From JBHIFB01 sp046760905 (lineage in GTDB: Bacteria; Gemmatimonadota; CAZMKB01): a stretch of 33,415 bases of DNA. The first letter of the stretch is position 1. Each line of letters begins with the position of its first letter. A program made the position numbers and the translations under genes. The stretch lies in contig JBHIFB010000016.1 in NCBI GenBank assembly GCA_046760905.1, forward strand, positions 1 to 33,415. The letters run 5' to 3'. Positions 8,458-16,874 of this stretch are shown piece after piece. A model generated the notes under the pieces. The model made no database searches and was not told the origin of the DNA. It was given only the letters and a program-made list of their open reading frames with translations.

Positions 8458-9846
8458 GTGAAGGACATATTTTTGAAGGAGATGTCCTATTACCTCAAGG
8501 ATGCTCGACTCTATCTCGGGTTCATTTTTATAGTTCTGTCCATGGGTATTGGTGGCATGCTTTATGGCAGGCACTACATCGATTCGGTCTCGGAATACTC
8601 AAAGGCTGTGGCTATACAGGATGAACGGATCAGGCAGCTTTCCTTCAGGCTCGCCGAACTGGCCGAGGAGGAGCTTAAAGCTTACAGGAGACCGAGAAAG
8701 CTTCAATTCGTCGCAGACGCAGAAGACGATATGAGGCCGAATATGATAGCTTACTCAACAGCCTATGTGAGAAATCCGGAGGTCTCCACAGCATTGAGTT
8801 ATCAGATGAGGAGGTATGAGCGGCTCGATTGGATATTCGCAATCGGGGTCCTCGGGACGTTTCTTTCAGTGGTCATGAGCTTCAATGCTCTATCGGGTGA
8901 GAAGGAAGAGGGGACATTGAAACTGATTTTGGCTAACCGGATTTCAAGGAACGCCGTACTGACAGCAAAGCATCTCGCCCTCTCGGCTTCGATCGTTTTT
9001 CCAGTCGTCGTCGGGGCTTTCATCTCCATAGCCATAGTCACGATCACAACCGGCGCCGCTTTTACTCCCCCTGAGATCTTGAGAATGTTCTTCACTCTCT
9101 GCTGTGGATTTCTCCTCATCATCGCGTTTGTCTCAATCGGGTTATTCATCTCTGCTGCCAGTGGGCAATCTACAAAAAGTCTGGTGCTGCTTCTTCTTAT
9201 ATGGGTGATGAGTGTGATCATTATACCGAGCCTGGGGCGGCTACTTGCTGAAAATATGAAGGGAGTGGTGCCTGTCTCAGAGGTGGACAGAAGGGTTGGA
9301 GAACTGTTAGGGGACGCACTGGAGGAGTACAGCGGGAAAGATATTAGTCACGCGCCGAGAGAAGTGCTGCCTGTTGATGAATCCGAATTTCTCTGGGATG
9401 AAATGATGGATAAGGTTGAAAATAGGATGCAGGAGATCTATGATGAGAATCTGAGAGAGAAGATGGGCCAGGTGAGAATCATGGAACGTATTTCCAGCGT
9501 ATCGCCGGTATATCTTTTCAAGAGAGGAGCCAGTGACATAGTTGGATCAGGCTTGATCGAAGATGAATATTTCAACCGGGAAGTGCGGAATCATCGTGAA
9601 GGATTTCTCGAATTTCTAAAAGCCCGTGATGACGAAGATCCCGAAAGTCCCCATATTCTCTATAGAAAATGGTACATGTCATATAAACCTGTTGACCCCG
9701 GCACCGTACCGAGATATACTGGAGGCGGGATTCCTGTGGATCTTTCCGTGAGAACCTGCCTGCCGAAGGCGCTTGGCCTCGCAGTATGGTCGGTAGTGAT
9801 GTATACCCTGGCGCTCGTAGCCTTTCAGAGAATGGATGTGCGGTAG
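8458..9846 (+). CDS. ABC-2-type transporter permease, second subunit
   Basis: The 462-residue paralogue of the preceding gene has the same plan: N-terminal segment (LYLGFIFIVLSMGIGGMLYG), long loop, the SFNALSGEKEEGTLKLILAN coupling motif, central segments, a long hydrophilic insert (about 275-420) and a last segment ending in RMDVR, comparable to RYDAR in its partner. The two could form the heterodimeric membrane part of one exporter. The start is GTG 8458 after AGGAAAGG, 38 bases from the preceding stop. Substrate is unknown. The missing ATPase must be encoded elsewhere or shared with another system. Confidence 0.85.
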   Translation: MKDIFLKEMSYYLKDARLYLGFIFIVLSMGIGGMLYGRHYIDSVSEYSKAVAIQDERIRQLSFRLAELAEEELKAYRRPRKLQFVADAEDDMRPNMIAYSTAYVRNPEVSTALSYQMRRYERLDWIFAIGVLGTFLSVVMSFNALSGEKEEGTLKLILANRISRNAVLTAKHLALSASIVFPVVVGAFISIAIVTITTGAAFTPPEILRMFFTLCCGFLLIIAFVSIGLFISAASGQSTKSLVLLLLIWVMSVIIIPSLGRLLAENMKGVVPVSEVDRRVGELLGDALEEYSGKDISHAPREVLPVDESEFLWDEMMDKVENRMQEIYDENLREKMGQVRIMERISSVSPVYLFKRGASDIVGSGLIEDEYFNREVRNHREGFLEFLKARDDEDPESPHILYRKWYMSYKPVDPGTVPRYTGGGIPVDLSVRTCLPKALGLAVWSVVMYTLALVAFQRMDVR

Positions 9847-9926
9847 CCGGCGGGTCACAGAGATGAAAAGTGAAGAAACTGCCTTGAGCCGGGAGAGAAC
9901 TGAATATCGAAGGGAAGGAGTGTTCT

Positions 9927-11075
9927 ATGGATTTCCAGTTTAGTGAGGAATTGGAACTTCTGAGAGAGACTGTGAGAAAGTTCACCGATAATGAAGTAAA
10001 ACCTGTAGCCAGACAGATCGATGAAGACGAAGAGGTACCCGCTCGGATACTAGAGCAGTGCAAGGAAATGGGGTTATTCAGTATCCTCATCCCTGAGGAA
10101 TATGGCGGTTCGGGGATGGGGGAAACCGGCTACTGCATTGTTACAGAGGAAATATCGAGGGGCTCGGCATCGGTTGCGATCGTCCTTGGAGCACATCAGA
10201 GCATCGGGGCGATGGCTATCATCATAGGAGGGAGTGAAGAGCAGAAGAAGAGATACCTTCCTGCAATGGCCACCGGCGAGAAGGTTGGATGTTTCGCACT
10301 CACCGAACCCGAGGCGGGATCGGATGCAGGGTCCATAAAAACTACTGCGATAAGAAACGGTGACCACTATGTCATAAGCGGCTCGAAGATCTGGATTACG
10401 AATGCCACGATCGCTGATGTGGTATCTCTCTTTGCGATCACCGACAAGTCGAGGGGTGCCCGGGGGATAACGGCCTTCGTAGTGGAGAAGGGAACTCCCG
10501 GCTTCGCAGTCGGTAAACCGGATAAGAAAATGGGAATACGAGGATCACATTCTGCGGAACTGATCTTTGAGGACTGCCGGGTACCGGTGGAAAACCGGCT
10601 TGGAAAGGAGGGAGAGGGCTTTAAAATTGCGATGCAGACACTGGATATGGGACGCCTGGGAATAGCCGCCGGTTGTCTAGGCTCCTCCAAGGAGGCTCTT
10701 GATCTCTCCCTGAAGTTCGCCTCCCAGCGGCGCCAGTTCGGCAGGCCAGTCTCAGATTTCCAGGCGATACAGTGGATGCTCGCAGAGATGGCAGCGGACA
10801 TTTTCGCAGTCGAGAGCCTGACGTATCGGGCGGCCTGGATGGCCGACAGGGGCGACAGGTTCAGCAGGGAAGCCGCAATCGCAAAGCTCTTCGCCTCCGA
10901 GGCCCTCGACAGAGTCATCGATAAGGCAGTGCAGATCCACGGTGGCATGGGATACATGCGGGAACACGTTATAGAACTCATTTACAGAGATGCGAGGATT
11001 AACAGGATCTTCGAGGGCACGAACGAGATCCAGAGGCTCGTAATCGCAAGGGATCTGATCAAGAGGGGCTATTGA
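9927..11075 (+). CDS. acyl-CoA dehydrogenase
   Basis: This FAD enzyme oxidises acyl-CoA to enoyl-CoA and passes electrons to electron-transfer flavoprotein; etfB/etfA genes lie at 22180-23938. The 382-residue length is standard. Family blocks are present: CFALTEPEAGSDAGS and GSKIWITNA in the middle domain, RRQFGRPVSDFQAIQWMLA, and QIHGGMGYM near the end. The catalytic base is probably E363 in RIFEGTNEIQR, the position used in short/medium-chain (butyryl-CoA type) enzymes. AAGGAG lies 6 bases before the ATG. Chain-length preference cannot be fixed by eye. It is the last gene before a terminator and is 80 bases from the permease genes, so it may be a separate unit. Confidence 0.93.
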   Translation: MDFQFSEELELLRETVRKFTDNEVKPVARQIDEDEEVPARILEQCKEMGLFSILIPEEYGGSGMGETGYCIVTEEISRGSASVAIVLGAHQSIGAMAIIIGGSEEQKKRYLPAMATGEKVGCFALTEPEAGSDAGSIKTTAIRNGDHYVISGSKIWITNATIADVVSLFAITDKSRGARGITAFVVEKGTPGFAVGKPDKKMGIRGSHSAELIFEDCRVPVENRLGKEGEGFKIAMQTLDMGRLGIAAGCLGSSKEALDLSLKFASQRRQFGRPVSDFQAIQWMLAEMAADIFAVESLTYRAAWMADRGDRFSREAAIAKLFASEALDRVIDKAVQIHGGMGYMREHVIELIYRDARINRIFEGTNEIQRLVIARDLIKRGY

Positions 11076-11097
11076 GAGACCGGTCACGGCCTCTTTT
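11076..11097 (+). terminator. terminator after the acyl-CoA dehydrogenase gene
   Basis: GAGACCG, loop GTCA and CGGCCTC form a 7-bp stem with one mismatch, followed by TTTT (11094-11097), directly behind the stop codon. Confidence 0.6.
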
Positions 11098-11162
11098 CAT
11101 TTCAGGGAATTTCCACCGATATATTGTATCCACAAAAATTCCAAAGCCGGGCAAGCAAGAAT

Positions 11163-11195
11163 AAAAAAGGGGGAACGTGCGAGCCACGCCCCCCC
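11163..11195 (-). terminator. strong terminator for the secreted-protein gene on the minus strand
   Basis: On the minus strand GGGGGGGCGTG, a 5-base loop and CACGTTCCCCC pair over 11 positions (two G-T wobbles), followed by TTTTTT. It lies 15 bases beyond the stop codon at 11210 and faces the plus-strand terminator at 11076-11097. Confidence 0.85.
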
Positions 11196-11209
11196 GGAAT
11201 CCTTCTTTT

Positions 11210-13126
11210 CTATTTGAGCAGTACCATCTTCCGGCTCATGATGACTCCATCCACTTTCAATCTGTAGATGTAGATCCCGCTTCCGGCGCTCTCTCCAGAT
11301 TCGTTTTTTCCATCCCATGTCACCTGATGAGTCCCCGGATCGAGGCGGCCATCGATGAGCGTTCTCACGAGTCTTCCCCTCGTGTCGAAGATTTCCAGCG
11401 TCAGACTACTCTTGCCATTCTCGTTGCCGGCGATAGTGAATGTGATCACGGTCGATGGATTGAACGGGTTGGGGTAGTTCTGGCCTAGCGATACGGCCTG
11501 TGGAATGCCAGGGCCCGCCGGATCATTGGTGTCTATCCCTGAGGGGACTTCCACCAGGAAGCTGTAAACCGAATCAGGAGCGTTCGCAGGGTCTGTGAGT
11601 ACCACATCGGCAGAATCGGTCGCCTCCACATAGTAGAGCACCGTGGTCTCAGAGGGTTGACCTGGAATGTCTCCGCTGTAGTTCAGTATGGCAGATGGAC
11701 TCATCGCGACGGGATTGAAGGTCGAACCGCCGTCAGTGCTGTAGTGGAGCGTTGCTTCCTTGAGGCCAATACTGTCTGTTATTCCGGTGTGGATGGTATA
11801 AGGACCGGTAGTGTCGGCCGTGTCCTCGTGGATGCTCGTTCTGAAGATGGTGAAAGGTGATGGGAAGACGCCGGTTCTGAGTGATTCCTTCACCTCCTTT
11901 GCGACCTGTATGAAGTTGGCCATCGCCTGCTGGTACGGATCTACTCTGGGAGGATCGCCAGGCATGCTAAGACCTGTCGGCTCAGCAAAGGGATCGGCGA
12001 AAAAGAGCACCGCTCTATACCGTTGCACCTCACCGGGGGCAAGGTCGACCGGTCCGATCGAGAGGACGAACCTGATATCCGTGGCTATGTCATGCTCTTC
12101 GCACTGGCCATCGAGGCAAGCCAGGATGTTGTATTGCTCTATGTCATCCGCCGGGTTCGGGTCGGGCCGGGGCTGATTATTACTCGGATTGCTCATGAAG
12201 GTGTAGTTAACATCCGCACCGGGCGCCATTGTTTCATCGAAGGTGAACCCGAGAAGCCCGACTTCTCCATCGAATCCGACCTCGAAGAAAGTCGCATCCC
12301 ATGTCACTGCCGTATTCAGCAGGATGGTGTCTGCGTCCTCTACGAAGGTAGGGATGAAAGAGGTCATGTCATCGGTAGCCGTCCCACCGATATCGATATC
12401 AGCCTGGTGGCCGACATACATGTCTTCAATTGTGTACGGTCCGTCGGGCAAGCTGTCTGACATGTTCACAATCGTCCAGATGAAGTAGAGGGCATGGACG
12501 GAAACACCGGCCACTTTTCCGGTGAAGGCCATGCTTCTCTGGTTTACTTGGATCCCCAGGCGATACGCTCCCAGAGGTTCACCGGAAATATCGTTGTAAA
12601 TGGTAACAAGGTCCTGTTGGGAAAGCACCAAAGGGTCTCCGCCAGGATTACGGAACTCATCCGGCCACTCCTCGAGATCCGTGGAATCACGGCTGTCGAA
12701 CACCCTGGCAAGTGGGTCCGACGTGCTCTGTCCGACTCTGCCTTCTCTGAACTCCGTCTGTCCCTGGCTCGGGTCATACCCGATCACAGTGATGGTGTCG
12801 GGCACTTGATCTCCATTAACATCGGCGATACCGCCTATCCAGAGCCCGTTGCCAAATATGTAGGAATTTCCGCTCCCGGTCGGCCAGAAACCTGCCCCGC
12901 TTCCGGTCAGGAGGTTCTGTCCTATCGGTCCCACGTTAGTAATGAGAACCTCACATTCGTTCTCATTATGCCACACCTGTGAGAGGTCTAAAGGTACGGG
13001 AGATGGTGGGGAGAGCTCCTTCTCTCCGGTGAGCTTTGCATAGGAGTCAGCAGATGAGAGAAAAGCGGCGGTGAGGCAAAGGATGAGAATGAGCTTGCAA
13101 TTACTGTAACGAGTTGTGCCCTTCAT
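11210..13126 (-). CDS. secreted protein with C-terminal FlgD-like (T9SS-type) module
   Basis: The 638-residue protein begins with a signal peptide (start ATG 13126, preceded by CGGAGGTAAC; the open frame extends 30 codons further but crosses the promoter and lacks a ribosome binding site). The body is rich in Asp and aromatic residues and reads as a beta-structured surface protein. A fibronectin-like region (about residues 450-540) contains LHYSTDGGSTFNPV and LYYVEATDSA. The C-terminus holds the FlgD/Ig-like module: SLGQNYPNPFNPSTVITF, then FDTRGRLVRTLIDG, VTWDGKNESG, SGIYIYRL and RKMVLLK. In FCB-type bacteria such tails mark export or surface attachment by a type IX-like route. Substrate and role are unknown. 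It is a single-gene unit with its own promoter and terminator. Confidence 0.85.
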   Translation of the reverse strand: MKGTTRYSNCKLILILCLTAAFLSSADSYAKLTGEKELSPPSPVPLDLSQVWHNENECEVLITNVGPIGQNLLTGSGAGFWPTGSGNSYIFGNGLWIGGIADVNGDQVPDTITVIGYDPSQGQTEFREGRVGQSTSDPLARVFDSRDSTDLEEWPDEFRNPGGDPLVLSQQDLVTIYNDISGEPLGAYRLGIQVNQRSMAFTGKVAGVSVHALYFIWTIVNMSDSLPDGPYTIEDMYVGHQADIDIGGTATDDMTSFIPTFVEDADTILLNTAVTWDATFFEVGFDGEVGLLGFTFDETMAPGADVNYTFMSNPSNNQPRPDPNPADDIEQYNILACLDGQCEEHDIATDIRFVLSIGPVDLAPGEVQRYRAVLFFADPFAEPTGLSMPGDPPRVDPYQQAMANFIQVAKEVKESLRTGVFPSPFTIFRTSIHEDTADTTGPYTIHTGITDSIGLKEATLHYSTDGGSTFNPVAMSPSAILNYSGDIPGQPSETTVLYYVEATDSADVVLTDPANAPDSVYSFLVEVPSGIDTNDPAGPGIPQAVSLGQNYPNPFNPSTVITFTIAGNENGKSSLTLEIFDTRGRLVRTLIDGRLDPGTHQVTWDGKNESGESAGSGIYIYRLKVDGVIMSRKMVLLK

Positions 13127-13187
13127 ACGAGTTACCTCCGGTAAGGGTTTGGACGTGACATCTATAGAATGGTATCTTGAATTCCCA

Positions 13188-13216
13188 ATTTTACCACTTG
13201 AGAAGCAGTATGTCAA
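13188..13216 (-). promoter_or_regulatory. sigma-70-type promoter for the secreted-protein gene
   Basis: On the minus strand TTGACA (13211-13216), a 17-base spacer and TAAAAT (13188-13193) lie about 60 bases before the ATG at 13126. The rest of 13217-13360 shows nothing I can name. Confidence 0.8.
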
Positions 13217-13360
13217 TCATATTTTGACCCGCTTCATGATCCTTATGTAGAGCCCGTTTCTAATTTGATTATTTGGCCTGTCTCTGGAGAAGCACTACTA
13301 TATATGGTAGAAGCATAATCATTTAAATCTTCCTCTATGATGCCCGGCCACCTACCGTTT

Positions 13361-14452
13361 TTATGCCCGGGGATGGAAGTATGCCTTTCCTCTTTTCATT
13401 ATTTCCGCAAACCGTACGGGATCTTTTTCCCGGACCGCCTGGTGGACCTCTTCGGCCGCTTTCAGGAAAAGCTCGAAAACTTCGGGAGTGTGATCGTTCA
13501 AGGTTTGAATCTCGTAATAGAGGTCCGCCGCTTCGAATGCTACGTCACGGGTAGTCTTGATCTGTTTGGTGAAAGTCGAGCTCGCCACCTTGAGGAGATC
13601 GGCGAGGGGCTTCCCGCTTCGAAAGAGCATTTCAGAGAACATTATGTTTACTGCATGGCACATTCCGAGTACATAAGCCATTCTCTCATCATGCTCCTCT
13701 ATGTCCATTTCAATCAGGTTCGCCTCTGTCCCTTCAAAAAGCCTTTTCACCTCCTGATCGGCTTCGGCGCAGCCACAACGGCAGAGGATGACATTTCTCT
13801 CCATGAGTGTTCGTACCCGTGGACCGAACATCGGGTGGAGACTTGTTATCCTGATACCGGCACGTACCGCCGCCCTAATATGATGAAGCAGGTGAGATTT
13901 TAGGCTGCATATGTCAAATATGATCCCGCCGGGATCGAAAGAGACCACCTCTTCGAGGATCGTGCCGCTGATGCCGAGAGGCGTGGAGAGAAGCACCATA
14001 TCCGCATTTCTGATGGCTTTCCCTGGGTCCTCTTCATAGTCGAACCCCTCGACCGGACCGGCCGGGTCAAAAACCGACACGCGGTGTCCCATCGAGTTTA
14101 CATAGCGTAAAAACCACTGTCCCATCCTGCCGTGCCCGCCCATGATCAGTATCCGCTTGTGTATACCCTCATAGACTCGATCGACGATTCCCTCCTGGGC
14201 TCTGATGGCAGAGCCGATAAGCAATCTGGCGAGGAGCCTCCCTATGGCCGGGTCTATGCCGAGTTCATTACACCGGCTTCTCATTCGCTGAATCACCTCC
14301 CGCTCAACCCGGTAGTCCCTTATCGGCCTCCTCGACCCGATCTTAACGGCAGCGATTTCATTCACGACATCGAGCCTCTCTGCAATCAGGCCAATGATAT
14401 CCCTGTCTATCTGGCTGATCTTCTCCCTCAACCGATCCAGCTCATCTACCAT
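13361..14452 (-). CDS. tyrA: bifunctional chorismate mutase/prephenate dehydrogenase (T-protein)
   Basis: The fused enzyme makes prephenate from chorismate and oxidises it to 4-hydroxyphenylpyruvate for tyrosine synthesis. Residues 1-85 form an AroQ-type all-helical mutase (ELDRLREKISQIDRDIIGLI, then AVKI, RR, RDYRVEREVI). From about residue 100 comes a TyrA Rossmann domain with nucleotide loop GGHGRMG (105-111), LLSTPLG (154-160), DICSLKSH and the SLHPMFGP active-site segment with His206. I chose ATG 14452 because the mutase helix begins there and the promoter at 14509-14538 would transcribe it; 18 further codons are open upstream. The AroQ-TyrA order matches the enterobacterial T-protein. 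It is 364 codons including the stop. Confidence 0.92.
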   Translation of the reverse strand: MVDELDRLREKISQIDRDIIGLIAERLDVVNEIAAVKIGSRRPIRDYRVEREVIQRMRSRCNELGIDPAIGRLLARLLIGSAIRAQEGIVDRVYEGIHKRILIMGGHGRMGQWFLRYVNSMGHRVSVFDPAGPVEGFDYEEDPGKAIRNADMVLLSTPLGISGTILEEVVSFDPGGIIFDICSLKSHLLHHIRAAVRAGIRITSLHPMFGPRVRTLMERNVILCRCGCAEADQEVKRLFEGTEANLIEMDIEEHDERMAYVLGMCHAVNIMFSEMLFRSGKPLADLLKVASSTFTKQIKTTRDVAFEAADLYYEIQTLNDHTPEVFELFLKAAEEVHQAVREKDPVRFAEIMKRGKAYFHPRA

Positions 14453-14508
14453 CCTTACCCCCGTGGCGTAGTACCTTGAATAAAAATGCACCTGGCTACA
14501 TACCAAAG

Positions 14509-14538
14509 ATTATATACATAAATGAATGCGCCGGTCAA
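14509..14538 (-). promoter_or_regulatory. sigma-70-type promoter for tyrA
   Basis: On the minus strand TTGACC (14533-14538), an 18-base spacer and a perfect TATAAT (14509-14514) give a leader of about 50 bases before ATG 14452. Confidence 0.75.
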
Positions 14539-14555
14539 CAGGTCCTTTTGACCTG
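14539..14555. promoter_or_regulatory. perfect inverted repeat abutting the tyrA -35 element (operator candidate)
   Basis: CAGGTC, CTTTT and GACCTG form a perfect 6-bp dyad with a 5-base centre, directly upstream of the -35 hexamer of the tyrA promoter and about 60 bases from the -35 of the divergent promoter. Its position suits a regulator binding site. No regulator gene is adjacent. Confidence 0.4.
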
Positions 14556-14616
14556 GTAGTGAAGCGCCTCTGTATAGTAATCGTGAAATTTGGTGAAACA
14601 CCGTTAAAATGAGGTC

Positions 14617-14645
14617 TTGACCGAGGGTTGTCCTGTTACTAAAAT
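14617..14645 (+). promoter_or_regulatory. sigma-70-type promoter for the selenoprotein gene
   Basis: TTGACC (14617-14622), a 17-base spacer and TAAAAT (14640-14645) lie 57 bases before ATG 14703. It is divergent from the tyrA promoter. Confidence 0.75.
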
Positions 14646-14702
14646 AGGTCATCACTTCATCGCACTAACGAATAGAACCGTGGCACCGGCTGGAGTCAAA
14701 AA

Positions 14703-16814
14703 ATGAACAGAATGAAGATTCTCCTTCCCATCACTCTTACACTTGTCGTATCGTTCTCACTGTTCGGTGATGACAGAGTACAGTACATGGGACACTACCA
14801 GCCCGACTTCTTCGCTGAGCTCCTGGATGTTGAAGCGCATGATGATACCGTTTACGTGACCGGCGTCAGCGGGCTTTCTATATACGACGTGAGGGCGCCG
14901 TCTATTCCCGTGTTCATCGGGAGGTACGAGCCTCCGGGGCATCCGTATGTGAGGTTCTACCAATCCGCCGTTGGCGGCAGATACGCATACTGCTCCAGCC
15001 GGTTTGACGGTATTTTCATAATCGATCTTGACGATCCGCAAAACCCCAGATTCATAGATCAATATCAGGAAACAGACGTCGCTTTCGAAGGAGTTACGCT
15101 AGTTGATACTCTGCTATATGCAGCAGCCCGTGAGCACGGTATGCGGGTTTTCAACGTCGCCGATCCGGAGGTGCTGGTACAGGTCGGGACTCTGGAAGGG
15201 CTCAGCGCCACCTGGCGGCTTGCGGTTAATCCGCCATATGCGTATGCAGCCGATGGGGCAGGCGGCTTGAAGGTGATTGAGGTCTCCGACCCGACCTCTC
15301 CTGCTCTTGTCGGAAGCCTTTCAACCAGCAGCGCCGCTCAGGATATAGAACTCCAGGGAACCAACGCCTTTCTCGCCGTTGGTGGTGCCGGCATGGATAT
15401 AGTGAGCGTCTCATCTCCGACGGAACCTTCGCTTATTGCAAACTATGACACTCCAGGATCAGCTATCGGGGTGGCAGTAGAGGATAGCCTGGCCTTCCTC
15501 GCCGATTGGGACGGCGTGCAGGTGGTCAGGATCACCGATCCTTCCAACCCTGCTTTGGCCGGTTGGGAAGACACGCCCAGCAGGGCGATGGGCATAGACG
15601 CAGTCGGAATCATGAGCTACGTCTCAGATTGGTCCACGTTCAGAGTATACCGATACGGCCCGACTGAAGATCCTGACATCTACCTGCCATATACAGAAAT
15701 CAATCTCGGGGATGTGGAGGTGGGAGAGTTCGCAGACACGCTGGCCCCGCTTGTGAATACCGGAGGCGTGACTCTTACGGTTGATAACATTTACTCAAGC
15801 AATCCGGATTTTAGCATCCAGCCAGACTCCTTCACCGTCGCCCCCTCTGACACACAGGATCTTCAGATAACATTTCACCGGAGCTTCGAGAGCTCGACCT
15901 CTTCCGTTTTCAACATTTCAAGCGACGACCCCGATGAGAGTAACAGAACCCTCAGGGTAGAAATCACGGATGCAGGAAGCCTTCAGGAGGGAGAGCCGGC
16001 ACCGGATTTTACACTCAATGATCTGGATGGGCTTCCCCACTCACTTTCGGATTTCCAGGGACAGGTTGTACTTCTCGCATTCTTCGCATCCTGGTGACCG
16101 GTGTGCGGTCCGGAGTTTTCGGACCTCGAGACCTCTGTCTGGCAGGTCTACCAGCAGGAGAACATGATCGTCCTGGGGATAAATTTCAGGGAATCCCAGG
16201 AGGTGGTGGAGGATTTCATTCAGACTTTTGGTGTGACGTTCCCGATCCTGCTCGATGATATGGGGGAGGTCTACATGACTTATTCAAATGGGGGGCAGTC
16301 ACCGTTTCCTCTAGACTATATCATAGATCAGGATGGCATTATTCAGTACATCGCGACGGAGTATAATCCGGATGAAATCATACAGGTAATAGAGGAACTC
16401 CTCGGCTTTACAGAACCACCCTCCCTGACAGTCTCATGCCTGCTGCTCGACAACCGTGTTCCTGAAGGGGGGTATTTGCCATTCGAGGTCACGGTTGAGA
16501 ACAACACCGGAAGCGACATCCCTGCTGATGGCTACGAGTTGAAAGTCGAGCACTTCGAGCATACAACATGCAGCGTTCTGACAGATCCTATTTTCGTCCA
16601 CACGCTGTCACCAGATACGATTCTCCCTCCCGGCCAGACCACATTCCGCTTCGACATAGGCCCCCTTCCTGAAGGGATATCTGACCTGAGCCCATTAGCC
16701 ACAAGGGTTACGAGTGTTATCTTCGATCCCGAACCTCTGGAAACAGACAACTGCTGCTTTTCATGGTGGGCAATTCCCTATCCTATTGAACGTGAGACGC
16801 ACCAAGGTCCATAA
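14703..16814 (+). CDS. predicted selenoprotein: LVIVD-repeat, anchor-D/ASH-like, thioredoxin-like (UxxC) and Ig-like domains
   Basis: I read this as one gene with the in-frame TGA at 16095-16097 decoded as selenocysteine (residue 465 of 703). A signal peptide comes first. About residues 25-325 follow as LVIVD-type repeats (LSIYDVRAPSIPVFIGRY, LKVIEVSDPTSPALVGSL and others), a propeller-like fold. Then comes an Ig-like anchor-D domain (about 330-435; INLGDVEVGEFADT). A TlpA/AhpC-type redoxin domain follows (about 440-580): GEPAPDFTLNDLDG, LLAFFASW-U-PVCGPEF, then GINFRE, FPILLDD and a YIIDQDGII strand. A secreted Ig-like tail ends at TAA 16812. The TGA sits exactly at the first Cys of the CxxC, giving U465-P-V-C468. 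A SECIS-like hairpin follows. ATG 14703 has GGAG 8 bases upstream. Without selenocysteine decoding the first part would be a 464-residue truncation. A sequencing error for TGC/TGT is the main alternative. Confidence 0.75.
16095..16125 (+). promoter_or_regulatory. UGA-Sec codon plus candidate bacterial SECIS hairpin
   Basis: TGA (16095-16097) is followed by 9 bases and then a perfect 6-bp stem GGTCCG (16107-16112)/CGGACC (16120-16125) with a 7-base loop GAGTTTT (16113-16119). The loop starts 16 bases after the TGA and its first base is G. Known bacterial SECIS elements have a short stem, a small apical loop with an early G, and a loop 16-37 bases from the UGA. All three conditions are met, the distance at its lower limit. 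The hairpin lies inside the coding sequence, as in bacterial elements. Confidence 0.7.
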
Positions 16815-16839
16815 CGTGCTGTATCATACACCCGGCGTC

Positions 16840-16868
16840 TTGACACAAACTGTCTTCATGACCAGATT
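16840..16868 (+). promoter_or_regulatory. weak candidate promoter for the HdrB-like gene
   Basis: A perfect TTGACA (16840-16845) is followed after 17 bases by a poor -10 (CAGATT, 16863-16868). Transcription would then start about at 16875, the GTG itself. That would fit the lack of any visible ribosome binding site, i.e. a leaderless message. Read-through from the selenoprotein gene is the alternative. Confidence 0.3.
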
Positions 16869-16874
16869 ATCAAT

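Noticed and set aside
16101..16814. A separate gene starting at the GTG at 16101
   Set aside because: It begins in the middle of a thioredoxin fold, right after the first active-site position, has no ribosome binding site and stays in the same frame as 14703-16097. A single gene with a recoded TGA explains it better.
16815..16835. Palindrome TGTATCATACA between the selenoprotein and HdrB-like genes
   Set aside because: It is short, A/T-rich and without a T tract or a promoter at the right distance; chance is sufficient.
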